A stretch of DNA of 64,000 nt from Gammaproteobacteria bacterium UBA5109 (GTDB lineage Bacteria > Pseudomonadota > Gammaproteobacteria > Pseudomonadales > Pseudohongiellaceae): positions 372,001 to 436,000 of the forward strand of contig DHZH01000006.1 in the NCBI GenBank assembly GCA_002414385.1, in the 5' to 3' direction. Shown in pieces: positions 8,478 to 17,491 of the stretch. How positions within the stretch are numbered: the stretch's first letter is position 1; the number at the start of each line of letters is the position of its first letter. Made by a program: the position numbers and the translations under genes. Under the pieces are notes generated by a model. It was not told the DNA's origin. It did not search any database and saw nothing but the letters and a program-made list of their open reading frames with translations.

Positions 8478-9599
8478 TTACTCAGCGTAGTAAACGCCGC
8501 CGAGGATGGCGGGCTGTGTTGATCCGGTGATATTGCTGAGGTCGATGGCTTTGTGCTCAAGGGTTTGTTTGGCGAACCAGGCGAAAGCAATTGCTTCGAG
8601 TGCGTCACTATTGATTCCGAGCTCATTGGTATCAGTGACAGTAAATGACTGCAGATGACTTTTGAGACTTTGCATGAGCCGGGTATTACGGGCTCCGCCT
8701 CCGCAAACAAGTACTTCACCCTTGCTGATTAACTGCTGTATTGCCTTGCTTATACTGCTCGCAGTCAGATCGATCAGGCTCGCCTGTACATCTTCCGGAG
8801 CCAGTTCATGGCCATAATTTTCCAGCTGTTTTTCCAGCCACTGAAGGTTGAAATATTCACGGCCGGTACTTTTCGGTGGCGGGCTGGCAAAGTAGGAATC
8901 CTCGATTAAAAAATCCAGAAAAGCAGTATCGCTGGAACCAGTGGCGGCCCATTGACCCTGCTGATCATAATCCTGGCCTTTATGTTTTTGTATCCAGCAA
9001 TCGAGCAGGATATTGCCCGGTCCGGTATCGAAACCAACAATATTCGGGTCGTCTTTACGCAGCAGGGTAATGTTTGCCATGCCGCCAATGTTCAGAATAA
9101 TACGGTCGCATGCAGTACTCTTAAACAGGTGCTGATGATAGGCAGGCAGCAACGGCGCTCCCTGGCCACCATAGGCCATATCTTTGCGCCTGAAGTCGGC
9201 AACAGTGGTAATTCCGGTTAAGGCAGCGATTGTATTCGGGTCAGCAATTTGCAGTGAGAAAGCCAGATCTGCTTTACCGGGAGGTTGGTGGTAAACCGTC
9301 TGCCCGTGTGAACCGATTGCCGAAACCTGGCCAGGCTGTAACTGGTTTTTTTCAATAATTGATTGCGCAGCGCTGGCAAAAAGCCTGCCCATGGCAACGT
9401 CACACTCACCCAGCAAGGTCAGTGGAACGCTTGCTTCATGACACAGGATGACCAGTTTCTGTTTCAGTTTCGGATCAATCTCAACATTAATGAAATCCAG
9501 CAGCCCGGGTGTGCGGTTTGAACTCAGGTCCACCAGTGCGCAGTCCACTGCATCCATACTGGTGCCGGACATGAGCCCTATAAAAAGGTTTGAACTCAT
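8478..9599 (-). CDS. anmK: Anhydro-N-acetylmuramic acid kinase
   Basis: A cell-wall recycling kinase that phosphorylates and opens 1,6-anhydro-MurNAc to MurNAc-6-phosphate. The N-terminal signature FIGLMSGTSMDAVDCALVDL, the HGQTVYHQPP segment, the GNILLDCWIQ region and the GGGARNTRLM motif are all present at the usual length of 373 residues. Its ATG overlaps the stop of the M23 peptidase gene by four bases (ATGA), so the two are translationally coupled: a wall hydrolase and a wall-recycling kinase in one operon. Confidence 0.96.
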   Translation of the reverse strand: MSSNLFIGLMSGTSMDAVDCALVDLSSNRTPGLLDFINVEIDPKLKQKLVILCHEASVPLTLLGECDVAMGRLFASAAQSIIEKNQLQPGQVSAIGSHGQTVYHQPPGKADLAFSLQIADPNTIAALTGITTVADFRRKDMAYGGQGAPLLPAYHQHLFKSTACDRIILNIGGMANITLLRKDDPNIVGFDTGPGNILLDCWIQKHKGQDYDQQGQWAATGSSDTAFLDFLIEDSYFASPPPKSTGREYFNLQWLEKQLENYGHELAPEDVQASLIDLTASSISKAIQQLISKGEVLVCGGGARNTRLMQSLKSHLQSFTVTDTNELGINSDALEAIAFAWFAKQTLEHKAIDLSNITGSTQPAILGGVYYAE

Positions 9600-11038
9600 T
9601 CAGTAGGGTGGGGAGAGGATTCGGTAGAGTTATTCTGTGCCAGTGTCGGATTGCCACCGGTTAAGCCGTTTAACTGGGCCAGCAGGATTTGTGAATGTTG
9701 CAGGAAGCGGTCCAGTTCTTCTGCCGGAACCGACTCGGCTTTCGGCAGCATATCGTGAACAGTACGGGGGTTACGGTGGACGCCATCAATCAGGAATTCA
9801 TAATGCAGGTGGGGGCCGGTTGCGCCACCGGTCATCCCGACATAACCGATAATATCTCCCTGCTGGACGCGGTTGCCAACCCGGACTCCCCGGGCATAGG
9901 AAGACAGGTGGGCGTACTTGGTTTCGAAGCGGTCGCCATGCTTGATGACCACCAGGTTACCAAAAGAACCGTTGCGCGAGGCCCAGGTTACCCGTCCATC
10001 AGCGGAGGCGACAACCGGGGTGCCGGTCGGAGCAGCATAGTCAGTTCCCTTATGGGCGCGAATGGTATTCAGAATCGGATGTCGGCGCGATAAAGTGAAG
10101 TTGGAACTGATTCGGGTAAAGTCCACCGGGTTTCGCAGAAAAGCCTTGCGCATGCTTTCACCCTGCGGATTGTAATAGTCCACCTCGCCAGCCAGGTTTT
10201 CATAGCGAATTGCGGTAAAGGTTTGCCCCTGATTGGTATATTGAGCCGCCCGGATCGTGCCATTACCGACAAATTCTCCGTCAATAAACTGCTCTTCATA
10301 GAGTACATTAAAATTATCGCCCACACGGGTATCCAGCAAAAAGTCGATCACCCCGCCAAAGATACCGGCGACTTCCATGGTAATACCGGCTGAGATACCG
10401 CCGCGCTGGGCAGCAAGGAAGAGGGAGTCATTGATGGTAGCTTCCTTGAATACCGGGACAACTTGTGGCTCGCGAATACGATGTTCGACATTGAAGTTGT
10501 TTGTGTCATTGCGCTGGAAAAAATAGCTTTCCTTGCGATCCACGATAACTTCAAGTTCCTCTAGAATGCCTGATTCGCTGATATTAAAAGCCAGCTGATA
10601 ACCCGGATACAGGCGAGTCAGAATATTGGTATTACCGGTACTGCTGGAAACGCGATACACATCCTGGGGACTCAGGCCAACCCGGTCAAAAATCAGTGAG
10701 AGGTTATCACCATTACGCACTTCAGCAAGAACCCGCGGTATGTTCTGCTCTGCTGGTACTGAGCTTGTGACTTCAGCTGTGTTTTCAGAGTCAAGTTCCC
10801 GATTGACAGTGCCAGAGATATTCCGGGGATCGAATTCAGAGGTGGAAAATTCCGACGCTCCCACAAAGTCGGCGGTCACCGGCTCAGACAGTGTCTGAAT
10901 TGATTCGTCAGAGTCAGGCAGAGCCAGCAGAATCAACAGCGCAGCGAGCATGCCCAGACAGGCCAGCTGATGGCTGTGGGGGATGCGTTCAGCTATCAAT
11001 CTTCTGAATAGCTGTTTAAGGAAATCAATAAGATTCAT
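9596..11038 (-). CDS. M23 family murein endopeptidase with N-terminal membrane anchor
   Basis: About 480 residues: one membrane helix (about residues 25-42), a Ser/Thr/Glu-rich linker, an OapA/LysM-like binding region (about 100-175), a middle domain, and a C-terminal LytM domain with the zinc ligands in HKGTDYAAPTGTPV and HLHYEF. This is the MepM-like layout of a DD-endopeptidase that cuts peptidoglycan cross-links. ATG 11038 is preferred over the in-frame TTG six bases upstream. It lies divergently from tyrS, the order seen in Pseudomonas. Confidence 0.9.
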   Translation of the reverse strand: MNLIDFLKQLFRRLIAERIPHSHQLACLGMLAALLILLALPDSDESIQTLSEPVTADFVGASEFSTSEFDPRNISGTVNRELDSENTAEVTSSVPAEQNIPRVLAEVRNGDNLSLIFDRVGLSPQDVYRVSSSTGNTNILTRLYPGYQLAFNISESGILEELEVIVDRKESYFFQRNDTNNFNVEHRIREPQVVPVFKEATINDSLFLAAQRGGISAGITMEVAGIFGGVIDFLLDTRVGDNFNVLYEEQFIDGEFVGNGTIRAAQYTNQGQTFTAIRYENLAGEVDYYNPQGESMRKAFLRNPVDFTRISSNFTLSRRHPILNTIRAHKGTDYAAPTGTPVVASADGRVTWASRNGSFGNLVVIKHGDRFETKYAHLSSYARGVRVGNRVQQGDIIGYVGMTGGATGPHLHYEFLIDGVHRNPRTVHDMLPKAESVPAEELDRFLQHSQILLAQLNGLTGGNPTLAQNNSTESSPHPTE

Positions 11039-11286
11039 ATTCAACTTATAGTATCTTATCGGAATTATGCTCTAACATGCTAAAAATGCTTGTGATTTTA
11101 GCCTGCCAACAGGGTGCTGCCAAGCTTTAATTTCGCCAATTTTGATTCGGTAAGAAGTCTTTCTCAGGGCGGGATTCTGCTATTCTGCGGTTCAATTCTT
11201 ACAATTTCCGGAATATTAACAGATTTAGGCCTTGTATTTACCAACTTATCTTGTAAAGTTGCCGCTTTTGTTCGGGCAGGGGTGTC

Positions 11287-12573
11287 ATGTCAGCAAGTTC
11301 CACCAATATAGTCAATGAGTTGCGCGAGCGCGGTTTGCTATATCAAACCGCCGGGGAAGAGGCGCTGGATGAGCACCTGCAGGAAGCCAGCCGCACCGTT
11401 TACTGTGGTTTTGACCCGACTGCAGATAGTCTGCATATTGGTAGCCTGGTTCCCTTACTGGCGCTGAGGCGCTTTCAGCTGGCCGGACACAAACCGATTG
11501 CCGTGGCCGGGGGAGCTACCGGCATGATCGGTGATCCCAGCTTCAAATCAAAAGAACGCCAGCTTAATACTGCCGAAATCACCCAATCCTGGACTGAAAG
11601 CATCCGACAGCAACTGATGCAGTTCATTGATTTTGACTGTGGAGCGAATTCTGCGGTGGTAGTGAACAATCTGGACTGGACACAAAACCTTGATGTCATC
11701 AGCTTTCTGCGAGATATCGGCAAGCATTTTTCCGTCAATGCCATGATTCAGAAAGAAAGCGTCAAGCAGCGGATTGAACGCGAAGGGGAGGGAATCTCCT
11801 ACACTGAATTTACCTATATGATTCTGCAATCCTATGACTTTGCAGTATTGAACCGTGAGCATGAGTGTACTGTGCAGATAGGCGGCAGTGATCAGTGGGG
11901 CAATATTACCGGGGGGATTGATCTGACCCGGCGGATGAACCAGCAACAGGTTTATGGCCTGACCCTGCCCTTAATCACCAAGGCTGATGGTGGCAAATTC
12001 GGCAAGACTGAAGAAGGCACAATCTGGCTCGATTCCAGCAGAACCTCCTGCTACGCCTTTTACCAGTTCTGGATTAATACTGCTGATGCTGATGTATACC
12101 GGTTTCTGAAATACTTCACTTTTCTAGATGTCAGTGAAATTGAGGCCATCGAAGAAGCTGATAAACAGGCGCAGGGGCGCCCGGAAGCCCAGGGAATCCT
12201 GGCAAAAGAAGCCACTCGCCTGGTGCATGGTGAGGAAGGATTGCAGGCAGCAGAACGAATATCCCTGGCCCTGTTCAGTGGAGAGTTGAATAATCTGACA
12301 GAAAGTGATTTCGAGCAGCTCAAGCTGGATGGTATGCCAGCATTAGGGATTTCAGACGCTGAACCAGGATTGGTAGATGCGCTTGTATCCAGCGAGGTAT
12401 TGGCGAGTTCCAATAAAATGGCTCGTGAATTCATAGGAAATAATGCTGTAAGCGTTAATGGTGAGAAAGTTACTGATCCGAACGCTGAATTGAACTGGAA
12501 GTCAGCTTTTTATAATAAGTATTTCGTCCTGAAGCGCGGTAAAAAACTATTCTGTCTGGTTTACAGGGTATAG
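11287..12573 (+). CDS. tyrS: Tyrosyl-tRNA synthetase
   Basis: A class I synthetase of 428 residues charging tRNA-Tyr. The HIGH-type motif appears as HIGSL (in ADSLHIGSLVPLLALRRF) and the KMSKS-type motif as KFGKT. The binding motif SDQWGNITGGIDL is intact, and a C-terminal S4 RNA-binding domain (about residues 360-425) ends in KRGKKLFCLV. Length and domains are normal for the bacterial TyrRS. The 242-base gap upstream, shared with the divergent M23 gene, should hold both promoters; I could not fix them. Confidence 0.97.
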   Translation: MSASSTNIVNELRERGLLYQTAGEEALDEHLQEASRTVYCGFDPTADSLHIGSLVPLLALRRFQLAGHKPIAVAGGATGMIGDPSFKSKERQLNTAEITQSWTESIRQQLMQFIDFDCGANSAVVVNNLDWTQNLDVISFLRDIGKHFSVNAMIQKESVKQRIEREGEGISYTEFTYMILQSYDFAVLNREHECTVQIGGSDQWGNITGGIDLTRRMNQQQVYGLTLPLITKADGGKFGKTEEGTIWLDSSRTSCYAFYQFWINTADADVYRFLKYFTFLDVSEIEAIEEADKQAQGRPEAQGILAKEATRLVHGEEGLQAAERISLALFSGELNNLTESDFEQLKLDGMPALGISDAEPGLVDALVSSEVLASSNKMAREFIGNNAVSVNGEKVTDPNAELNWKSAFYNKYFVLKRGKKLFCLVYRV

Positions 12574-12586
12574 GAAGCATCTAAGC

Positions 12587-12614
12587 TTGTCTGAAAGTCG
12601 AGTATCTGTATAAT
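12587..12614 (+). promoter_or_regulatory. Sigma-70 promoter of tRNA-Ile
   Basis: TTGTCT (12587-12592) and a perfect TATAAT (12609-12614) are separated by 16 bases and followed by a GC-rich discriminator (TCGCGTTCCCG). That is typical of stable-RNA promoters under stringent control. The promoter begins 14 bases after tyrS stops and would start transcription shortly before the tRNA. Confidence 0.75.
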
Positions 12615-12640
12615 TCGCGTTCCCGTGATTTTTATGACTC

Positions 12641-12717
<77 letters not shown>

Positions 12718-12760
12718 GTTATACTGGTACTCCCAAGTAGTAAAACTCAATCAATACAAA

Positions 12761-12877
12761 AGAGCGCACCCCTAAATGACAATCAAGAGAGGGTGAGGTC
12801 GGTCAGTTTTTCAAATCCACCCAATGCCCACCAGTTTAACTGGTACTCCCAGGCTAATAAGATTCAGTTCAACTTAT
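12761..12877 (+). repeat. Decayed tRNA-Ile-derived repeat, unit 2
   Basis: From AGAGCGCACCCCT onward this stretch repeats the D-arm 3' half, anticodon stem, variable region, T arm and acceptor end of the tRNA-Ile at 12641, plus its 3' flank. The anticodon stem CACCC/GGGTG is kept, but the loop is enlarged from 7 to 19 bases, and CAGTTTTT has replaced part of the T arm. ACCAGTTTAACTGGTACTCC (12830-12849) matches the tRNA's own tail ACCAGTTATACTGGTACTCC (12714-12733). It cannot fold as a working tRNA. Confidence 0.8.
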
Positions 12878-12946
12878 AGAGCGCAGCCCGGTATAACAAT
12901 AAAGAGCGGTGAGGTCGGTCAGTTTTTCAAATTCACCCGAAACCGC
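12878..12946 (+). repeat. Decayed tRNA-Ile-derived repeat, unit 3
   Basis: A third, more diverged and shorter unit starting AGAGCGCAGCCCG and containing GTGAGGTCGGTCAGTTTTTC, the same T-arm change as unit 2. The inserted anticodon-loop segment also matches unit 2 (ATAACAATAAAGAG against ATGACAATCAAGAG), so units 2 and 3 were duplicated after the insertion arose. The start-to-start distance from unit 2 is 117 bases. The similarity fades at about 12946, shortly before the end of the convergent AlkB-like gene. Confidence 0.75.
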
Positions 12947-12966
12947 AAGTTCCGAAGTTTTCTGAA

Positions 12967-13614
12967 TTAATTCCCCAAATCCTGTCTGAGTTTTGCTGCG
13001 TCCTGATGGATATAGCGAAATGTCAGGTTGATTCTGGGCTCATCAATTTTCAGTTGTTTGGGAACCTGATGCTGCCAGTAGTGCTGAAAGGGACCACGCA
13101 TGATCAGGAGCGTACCTGAATGCAGCTCTATCCGGTGTTTTTGTTTGTGATCACTGATCCGGCGAAAATCAAAAAAACGGGAAGTGCCAAGGGACAGGGA
13201 ATAGATTACCGGTTCAGCGCCGAGTTCAGGTTCTGAATCTGCGTGCCAGCTGACTGAATCTTTTCCATTGCGATACAGGTTGGCCAGTACGCTGTTAAGC
13301 GGAGTTTCAAAATCCTGTATAAGACGCTGCCTTAGCTCTGATAATAAAGGGTGCCAGGGCAGGGCTGTATAGGTAAGACCGGAATAACGATAGCGTGCGC
13401 CGGGATCACCGTACCACGCTACCAGACGCGGGGACTGCACGGCCTTGCCGGCCATCATCAGGGTTTCAGTTTTCCAGTCCAGTTCCTGGCTGAATGATGA
13501 AAAATACCTGCCCTGTTCTTCTCTGCTCAGCCAGTTCGGCAGACACAAGAGTTCACCCTGATTTTGAATCAGGGGTAATATTTCATTTTGTGCTGAGCTG
13601 AAGAGGTCAGTCAT
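12967..13614 (-). CDS. AlkB-like 2-oxoglutarate/Fe(II) dioxygenase
   Basis: A 215-residue member of the AlkB family, which removes alkyl lesions from nucleic acid bases by oxidation. The iron ligands appear as HxD in SVSWHADSEPELG and the distal His in FQHYWQHQVPK. The 2-oxoglutarate-binding arginines lie in the C-terminal PRINLTFRYI. The substrate-lid segment (GLTYTALPWHP) resembles the bacterial AlkB / human ALKBH2-3 branch. It stands alone on the minus strand between tRNA-derived repeats and a divergent membrane protein. Confidence 0.88.
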   Translation of the reverse strand: MTDLFSSAQNEILPLIQNQGELLCLPNWLSREEQGRYFSSFSQELDWKTETLMMAGKAVQSPRLVAWYGDPGARYRYSGLTYTALPWHPLLSELRQRLIQDFETPLNSVLANLYRNGKDSVSWHADSEPELGAEPVIYSLSLGTSRFFDFRRISDHKQKHRIELHSGTLLIMRGPFQHYWQHQVPKQLKIDEPRINLTFRYIHQDAAKLRQDLGN

Positions 13615-13672
13615 AAGGTCAATTTAAGCACAGGAACTGAGTCTGTCGCAGGGGTAGTTTATACTTGCCCGG

Positions 13673-14419
13673 ATGATTTGCCCCAAATGCCAGCATGAAC
13701 CGCAGGAACATGACAGGGATACCATGGCCGGTGTCTGTCCTGCATGTGGTATTGCCTATGCAAAATGGCAGCCGGAAGATTTCCAGGATGGCATCCCGCC
13801 TGAAGCTGAACTGCCGGAGAGCAAGGAAACACTCAGCCGACGTATTTACTATTATGTGTTTTTCATGCCCAGTGACCGGGATGAAAGTGCCTTCTGGGGG
13901 CATCTGGTCATTTATGTCTGGTTTTTTATCTGGGGCTGGCGTTTTATCCTGGCTGGAATTGACTGGACAGTTATCGGTGATTCCTTTCTGCATTACGTCA
14001 ATCTGCCATTTCATGAATACGGGCATATATTTTTCCGTCCTTTTGGTGATGTATGGATGCTGATGGGTGGTAGTCTGTTTCAGATAATGGTGCCCCTGGC
14101 TCCTCTGGCTTATTTCATGATCTGGCAACGTGATAATTTTGCAGCCTCGCTGATGCTCTGGTGGTGTGGGCAGAATTTTATTGATGTAGCACCTTATGTG
14201 GCTGACGCGCCTACACGATATCTACCGCTTATTTCCGGCATCGATGAATCCCATGACTGGTGGAATGTACTCAACATGACAGGCACCATGGAGCATGCGC
14301 AAACATTTGCCAGCATATTTTTCTTTAGTGGTGTACTGGTCATGATTCTCAGCCAATGCTGGGGTGCCTTGCTGCTGTATATAGAAGCAAAAGGCAGGAT
14401 CGCCAACCCTGAGTTATAA
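13673..14419 (+). CDS. Zinc-ribbon membrane protein with an HEYGH motif
   Basis: A 248-residue protein. The N-terminus carries CPKC (residues 3-6) and CPAC (about 23-26), a four-cysteine zinc ribbon. It is followed by about five hydrophobic segments. Between the first and second of these lies NLPFHEYGHIFF, an HExxH pattern inside a hydrophobic context, and later FIDVAPYVADAP, where an Asp could act as third ligand. The arrangement recalls site-2-type or M50-like membrane metalloproteases but is not an obvious member. I recognise the type as a widely occurring unnamed membrane protein, with no known function. Confidence 0.7.
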   Translation: MICPKCQHEPQEHDRDTMAGVCPACGIAYAKWQPEDFQDGIPPEAELPESKETLSRRIYYYVFFMPSDRDESAFWGHLVIYVWFFIWGWRFILAGIDWTVIGDSFLHYVNLPFHEYGHIFFRPFGDVWMLMGGSLFQIMVPLAPLAYFMIWQRDNFAASLMLWWCGQNFIDVAPYVADAPTRYLPLISGIDESHDWWNVLNMTGTMEHAQTFASIFFFSGVLVMILSQCWGALLLYIEAKGRIANPEL

Positions 14420-14425
14420 ATAAAA

Positions 14426-15103
14426 ATGAAACTATCTGAAGTTGTTCCTTTTGGCCGTTCACTTGATGAGTACCGGCATATGTTTGCGTTGTCCCGGCAG
14501 GATCTGGATAAAACCATTCTTGGAGTTGCTGACGGTCCAGCCAGTTTTAATGCTGAACTTTTTGCGCAGGGAAAGCGTGTGGTATCGCTTGACCCCTTGT
14601 ATCAATTTGAGGGTGAAGAAATCAAAAAGCAATTCGACAGGGTGGCCGATGATGTGTTCGGGCAAGTGGCAAGCAGACCGCAAGACTATGTCTGGGCTTA
14701 TCATAAAAATTTGCAGGTTCTGCGGGAAACACGCACCCGGGTAATCGATTTATTTGTCACTGATTTCGCCAGGGGTAAAGCCGAAGGGCGCTATATTTAC
14801 GCCCAGCTACCTGTGCTGGAATTCAGGAACCAGCAGTTTGGACTGGCCCTGTGTTCGCATTTTCTGTTTCTGTATTCCTCGCTGTTTTCCTATGAATTTC
14901 ATTTGCAGTCAGTGCTTGAAATGCTGAGGGTTGGCAATGAACTGAGAATTTTTCCCCTGTTAAGACTGGATGGTCAAGAATCTCCCTATTTAACCCCCTT
15001 GATCAAGGAACTTGATAGCAGGGGCTTTCATTGCAGGCTGGAAAAAGTTGCATACGAAATGCAAAAAGGCGGTAATACCATGCTCAAAATAACAAAGACC
15101 TGA
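14426..15103 (+). CDS. SAM-dependent methyltransferase-like protein
   Basis: A 225-residue protein with a weak class I methyltransferase pattern: LGVADGPASFNAELFAQGKRVVSLDP fits a Rossmann start in which the usual GxGxG reads GVADGP, followed by an acidic residue (VVSLDP) at the end of strand 2. The C-terminal half contains LALCSHFLFLYSS and a strand pair near LRIFPLL, as in the family. It starts 6 bases after the HEYGH protein stops, so the two are probably cotranscribed. The substrate is unknown and activity is not certain. Confidence 0.65.
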   Translation: MKLSEVVPFGRSLDEYRHMFALSRQDLDKTILGVADGPASFNAELFAQGKRVVSLDPLYQFEGEEIKKQFDRVADDVFGQVASRPQDYVWAYHKNLQVLRETRTRVIDLFVTDFARGKAEGRYIYAQLPVLEFRNQQFGLALCSHFLFLYSSLFSYEFHLQSVLEMLRVGNELRIFPLLRLDGQESPYLTPLIKELDSRGFHCRLEKVAYEMQKGGNTMLKITKT

Positions 15104-15119
15104 TAATCAGGACAGAATC

Positions 15120-16424
15120 ATGCACAGAATATGCCCAATCTTGTTATTAATGTTGCTTCCGGGTCTGACGCTTCAGGCACAGGAAAGGCCCTTGGTCGAT
15201 CAGGCCTTTGCCCGTTTCTTTGCAGCAGAAAATACTCAGCAGGCAGAAGCGGCAATCGATGCAATTCTTGATTCTGGTGTCAGCTTTGCCGAGGCTTACG
15301 AACGTTTGCAGGCCGGGAAGGATTATGCGGAAGCCGACACTGGCGTGGTGCTACGGTCCTATACCGCTGAGAACGGTACAGAATACTATTATCACCTCAA
15401 TGTTCCGGAAAATTATGATCCGGCTCAGGAATACCAGCTTCGCTTTGAGTTACATGGCGGGATCGGTGCGCGACAGAACAATCAGCCAGGCGGGCGCGGG
15501 CGAGGTAGGGTAAGACTGGACAGCACAGAAAGTACCGAGCAGATTTATGTCATGCCCTATGCCTGGACAGGCTCTCCCTGGTGGGATGATTCACAGGTAG
15601 AGAATATCCGTCAGATCCTTGATCGCAGCAAGCGTGAATACAATATTGATGAAAACCGTGTAGTACTCGGTGGCATTTCCGATGGAGCCACCGGTAGCTG
15701 GTATATCGCCATGCGGGAAAATACCCGCTTTGCCTCCTTTTATTCCTTTATCGGGTACACCATGGTGCTGGCCAATGGATCCATTGCAGATGGTCGCTCC
15801 TATTTACATAATCTGCTGGGTAAACCCTGGTATGTAATAAACGGTGGGCGGGATCGCTTATATCCGACATCGCGGGTCACTCCTTTTATTACCTATCTGC
15901 AAAGCAATGGTGTCAATATTGAATATCACCCATTGCCGGATGGTGAACACAACACCAACTGGTGGCCGCAATGGCGTGATGACTTTGAGGACTTTGTCAG
16001 TGAGCATGCCCGCGAGGCAAATCCGGCACTGATAAGCTGGAAAGCAACTGCAAATGGCAATCGGCGTTCTCACTGGTTACTCATTGAGGAATTCGATGCG
16101 GGGCAGAACAGCCCCATTCCCCTTTATGAAGTTGGTGTGGATCCGGCCAATGGCTCAAATGTCATTGCAAGCGTGGATGGCGGTCGCGTGGATGTGGTTC
16201 GTGAAGGTAATAATATTCAGGCACTGGCAGACGGAGTCGGCTCTTTCAGATTATTGCTGTCTCCTGAGGTTTTCGATTTTGCTCTGCCGATTACTGTTAC
16301 GGTCAATAATGAAGTGAAGTTTCGCGGCACACTTTCACCCAGTCTGGAAACTCTGCTTGACTGGGCTGCCAGGGATAATGACCGGAAAATGCTCTATGCA
16401 GCCGAGCTGCTCATATCACCCTAG
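15120..16424 (+). CDS. Secreted alpha/beta hydrolase (serine esterase-like)
   Basis: A 434-residue protein with a signal peptide (MHRICPILLLMLLPGLTLQA), then a short helical region and an alpha/beta hydrolase domain (about residues 75-300). The nucleophile elbow is GGISDGATGSW (GxSxG), the likely acid is in NGGRDRLYPT and the catalytic His is in LPDGEHNTNWW. HGGIGAR may form the oxyanion region. A C-terminal beta domain follows. The layout resembles extracellular esterases and polyhydroxyalkanoate-depolymerase-like enzymes, but the substrate is open. It is separated by 16 bases from the methyltransferase-like gene. Confidence 0.75.
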   Translation: MHRICPILLLMLLPGLTLQAQERPLVDQAFARFFAAENTQQAEAAIDAILDSGVSFAEAYERLQAGKDYAEADTGVVLRSYTAENGTEYYYHLNVPENYDPAQEYQLRFELHGGIGARQNNQPGGRGRGRVRLDSTESTEQIYVMPYAWTGSPWWDDSQVENIRQILDRSKREYNIDENRVVLGGISDGATGSWYIAMRENTRFASFYSFIGYTMVLANGSIADGRSYLHNLLGKPWYVINGGRDRLYPTSRVTPFITYLQSNGVNIEYHPLPDGEHNTNWWPQWRDDFEDFVSEHAREANPALISWKATANGNRRSHWLLIEEFDAGQNSPIPLYEVGVDPANGSNVIASVDGGRVDVVREGNNIQALADGVGSFRLLLSPEVFDFALPITVTVNNEVKFRGTLSPSLETLLDWAARDNDRKMLYAAELLISP

Positions 16425-16439
16425 CTGGCAAAGCCTTGC

Positions 16440-17294
16440 TTATTCTGGCAGGGGCATGGCTTCATCCCTGTCACCCGGGATTTCAGGAAACTGTCCCTGG
16501 CGCCAGTCTGTTTTGGCCTGCTCAATCTGCTCTTTACTGAAGGAAACGAAATTCCAGTCGATATAGGGCTGCTCAGGCCAGGCCTCTCCACCCAGTAACA
16601 GATAGCGACTGCCTGAAGCTGCCAGCAACTCATCGCCTGTTTCTAGCAGGGCAACTTCACCTTGATGAAAGATTTCATCGCCGACTTCGACCGAACCTTC
16701 CACAAGATAGAGCATGGCTTCCTGGCCCTTTTGCGGATGCTCCAGTTGAGTCTGTTCGTGACTCATCACATCAATAAAAAACATTGGCGCCGGGCCACTA
16801 ATGCTTGCCTGCAAACCATAGGCTGAACCCGCAATCACCCGGATCGATCGTTGCTCATTACGGTCAAGAGCCAGGTCGCTTTGCTGCTGATGGAAAAATG
16901 CCGGAGCTTCTGTTGCCTGTTTTGCGTGGCTGGCTACCCAGCATTGCATGCCGAATAAACAGTGGCGCTCAGCTTTCATTTCGGCAGTCTGGCGTTCTGA
17001 ATGGACGATACCTTTTCCTGCTGTCATCCAGTTTACCTCGCCAGGCCTGATTTCAACGACATTGCCCAGGCTGTCCCGATGCAGTAATTCCCCGGAAAAC
17101 AGATAAGTCAGGGTTGAAAGTCCGATATGAGGGTGAGGAGGGACATCCAGACCCTCACCGGCAGCAAAATTCAGGGGTCCCATGATATCGATAAAAATGA
17201 AGGGTCCGACCATCCTCCTGTGTGCACGGGGTAACACCCGGGTGATCGCATGGCCATTGAGCCGGGCGACTCTTGTCTCGAAGCGTTTTGCCAT
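16440..17294 (-). CDS. Pirin family protein
   Basis: A bicupin of 284 residues. The pirin metal site is visible as PPHPHIGLSTLTYL and, about 40 residues on, GIVHSERQ, giving the His/His/His/Glu set. Pirins bind iron, and some show quercetin dioxygenase activity; others act as cofactors of transcription. Which applies here cannot be told. The gene is convergent with the esterase (15 bases apart) and divergent from the AAA ATPase. Confidence 0.9.
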   Translation of the reverse strand: MAKRFETRVARLNGHAITRVLPRAHRRMVGPFIFIDIMGPLNFAAGEGLDVPPHPHIGLSTLTYLFSGELLHRDSLGNVVEIRPGEVNWMTAGKGIVHSERQTAEMKAERHCLFGMQCWVASHAKQATEAPAFFHQQQSDLALDRNEQRSIRVIAGSAYGLQASISGPAPMFFIDVMSHEQTQLEHPQKGQEAMLYLVEGSVEVGDEIFHQGEVALLETGDELLAASGSRYLLLGGEAWPEQPYIDWNFVSFSKEQIEQAKTDWRQGQFPEIPGDRDEAMPLPE

Positions 17295-17491
17295 AACTAA
17301 TTGATATTAAACATTATTTAAAGGGTGTTCGAGCGCTGTTTCGGGCCCTGTCCAAGTGCCGCAGTTTAGTACTTCTAAGTCTTAATAAAAAGCTTATATT
17401 TAGCAACTTAAATTGCTTCTTTAAGAAAGCACCTAAAAAAACTTAAAAAAATTATTGATTTATATCATTATTTTAAATTAAGGTTGCCGCC

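Noticed and set aside
13619..14128. 169-codon minus-strand frame
   Set aside because: Overlaps the HEYGH membrane protein throughout; no family pattern or start signal.
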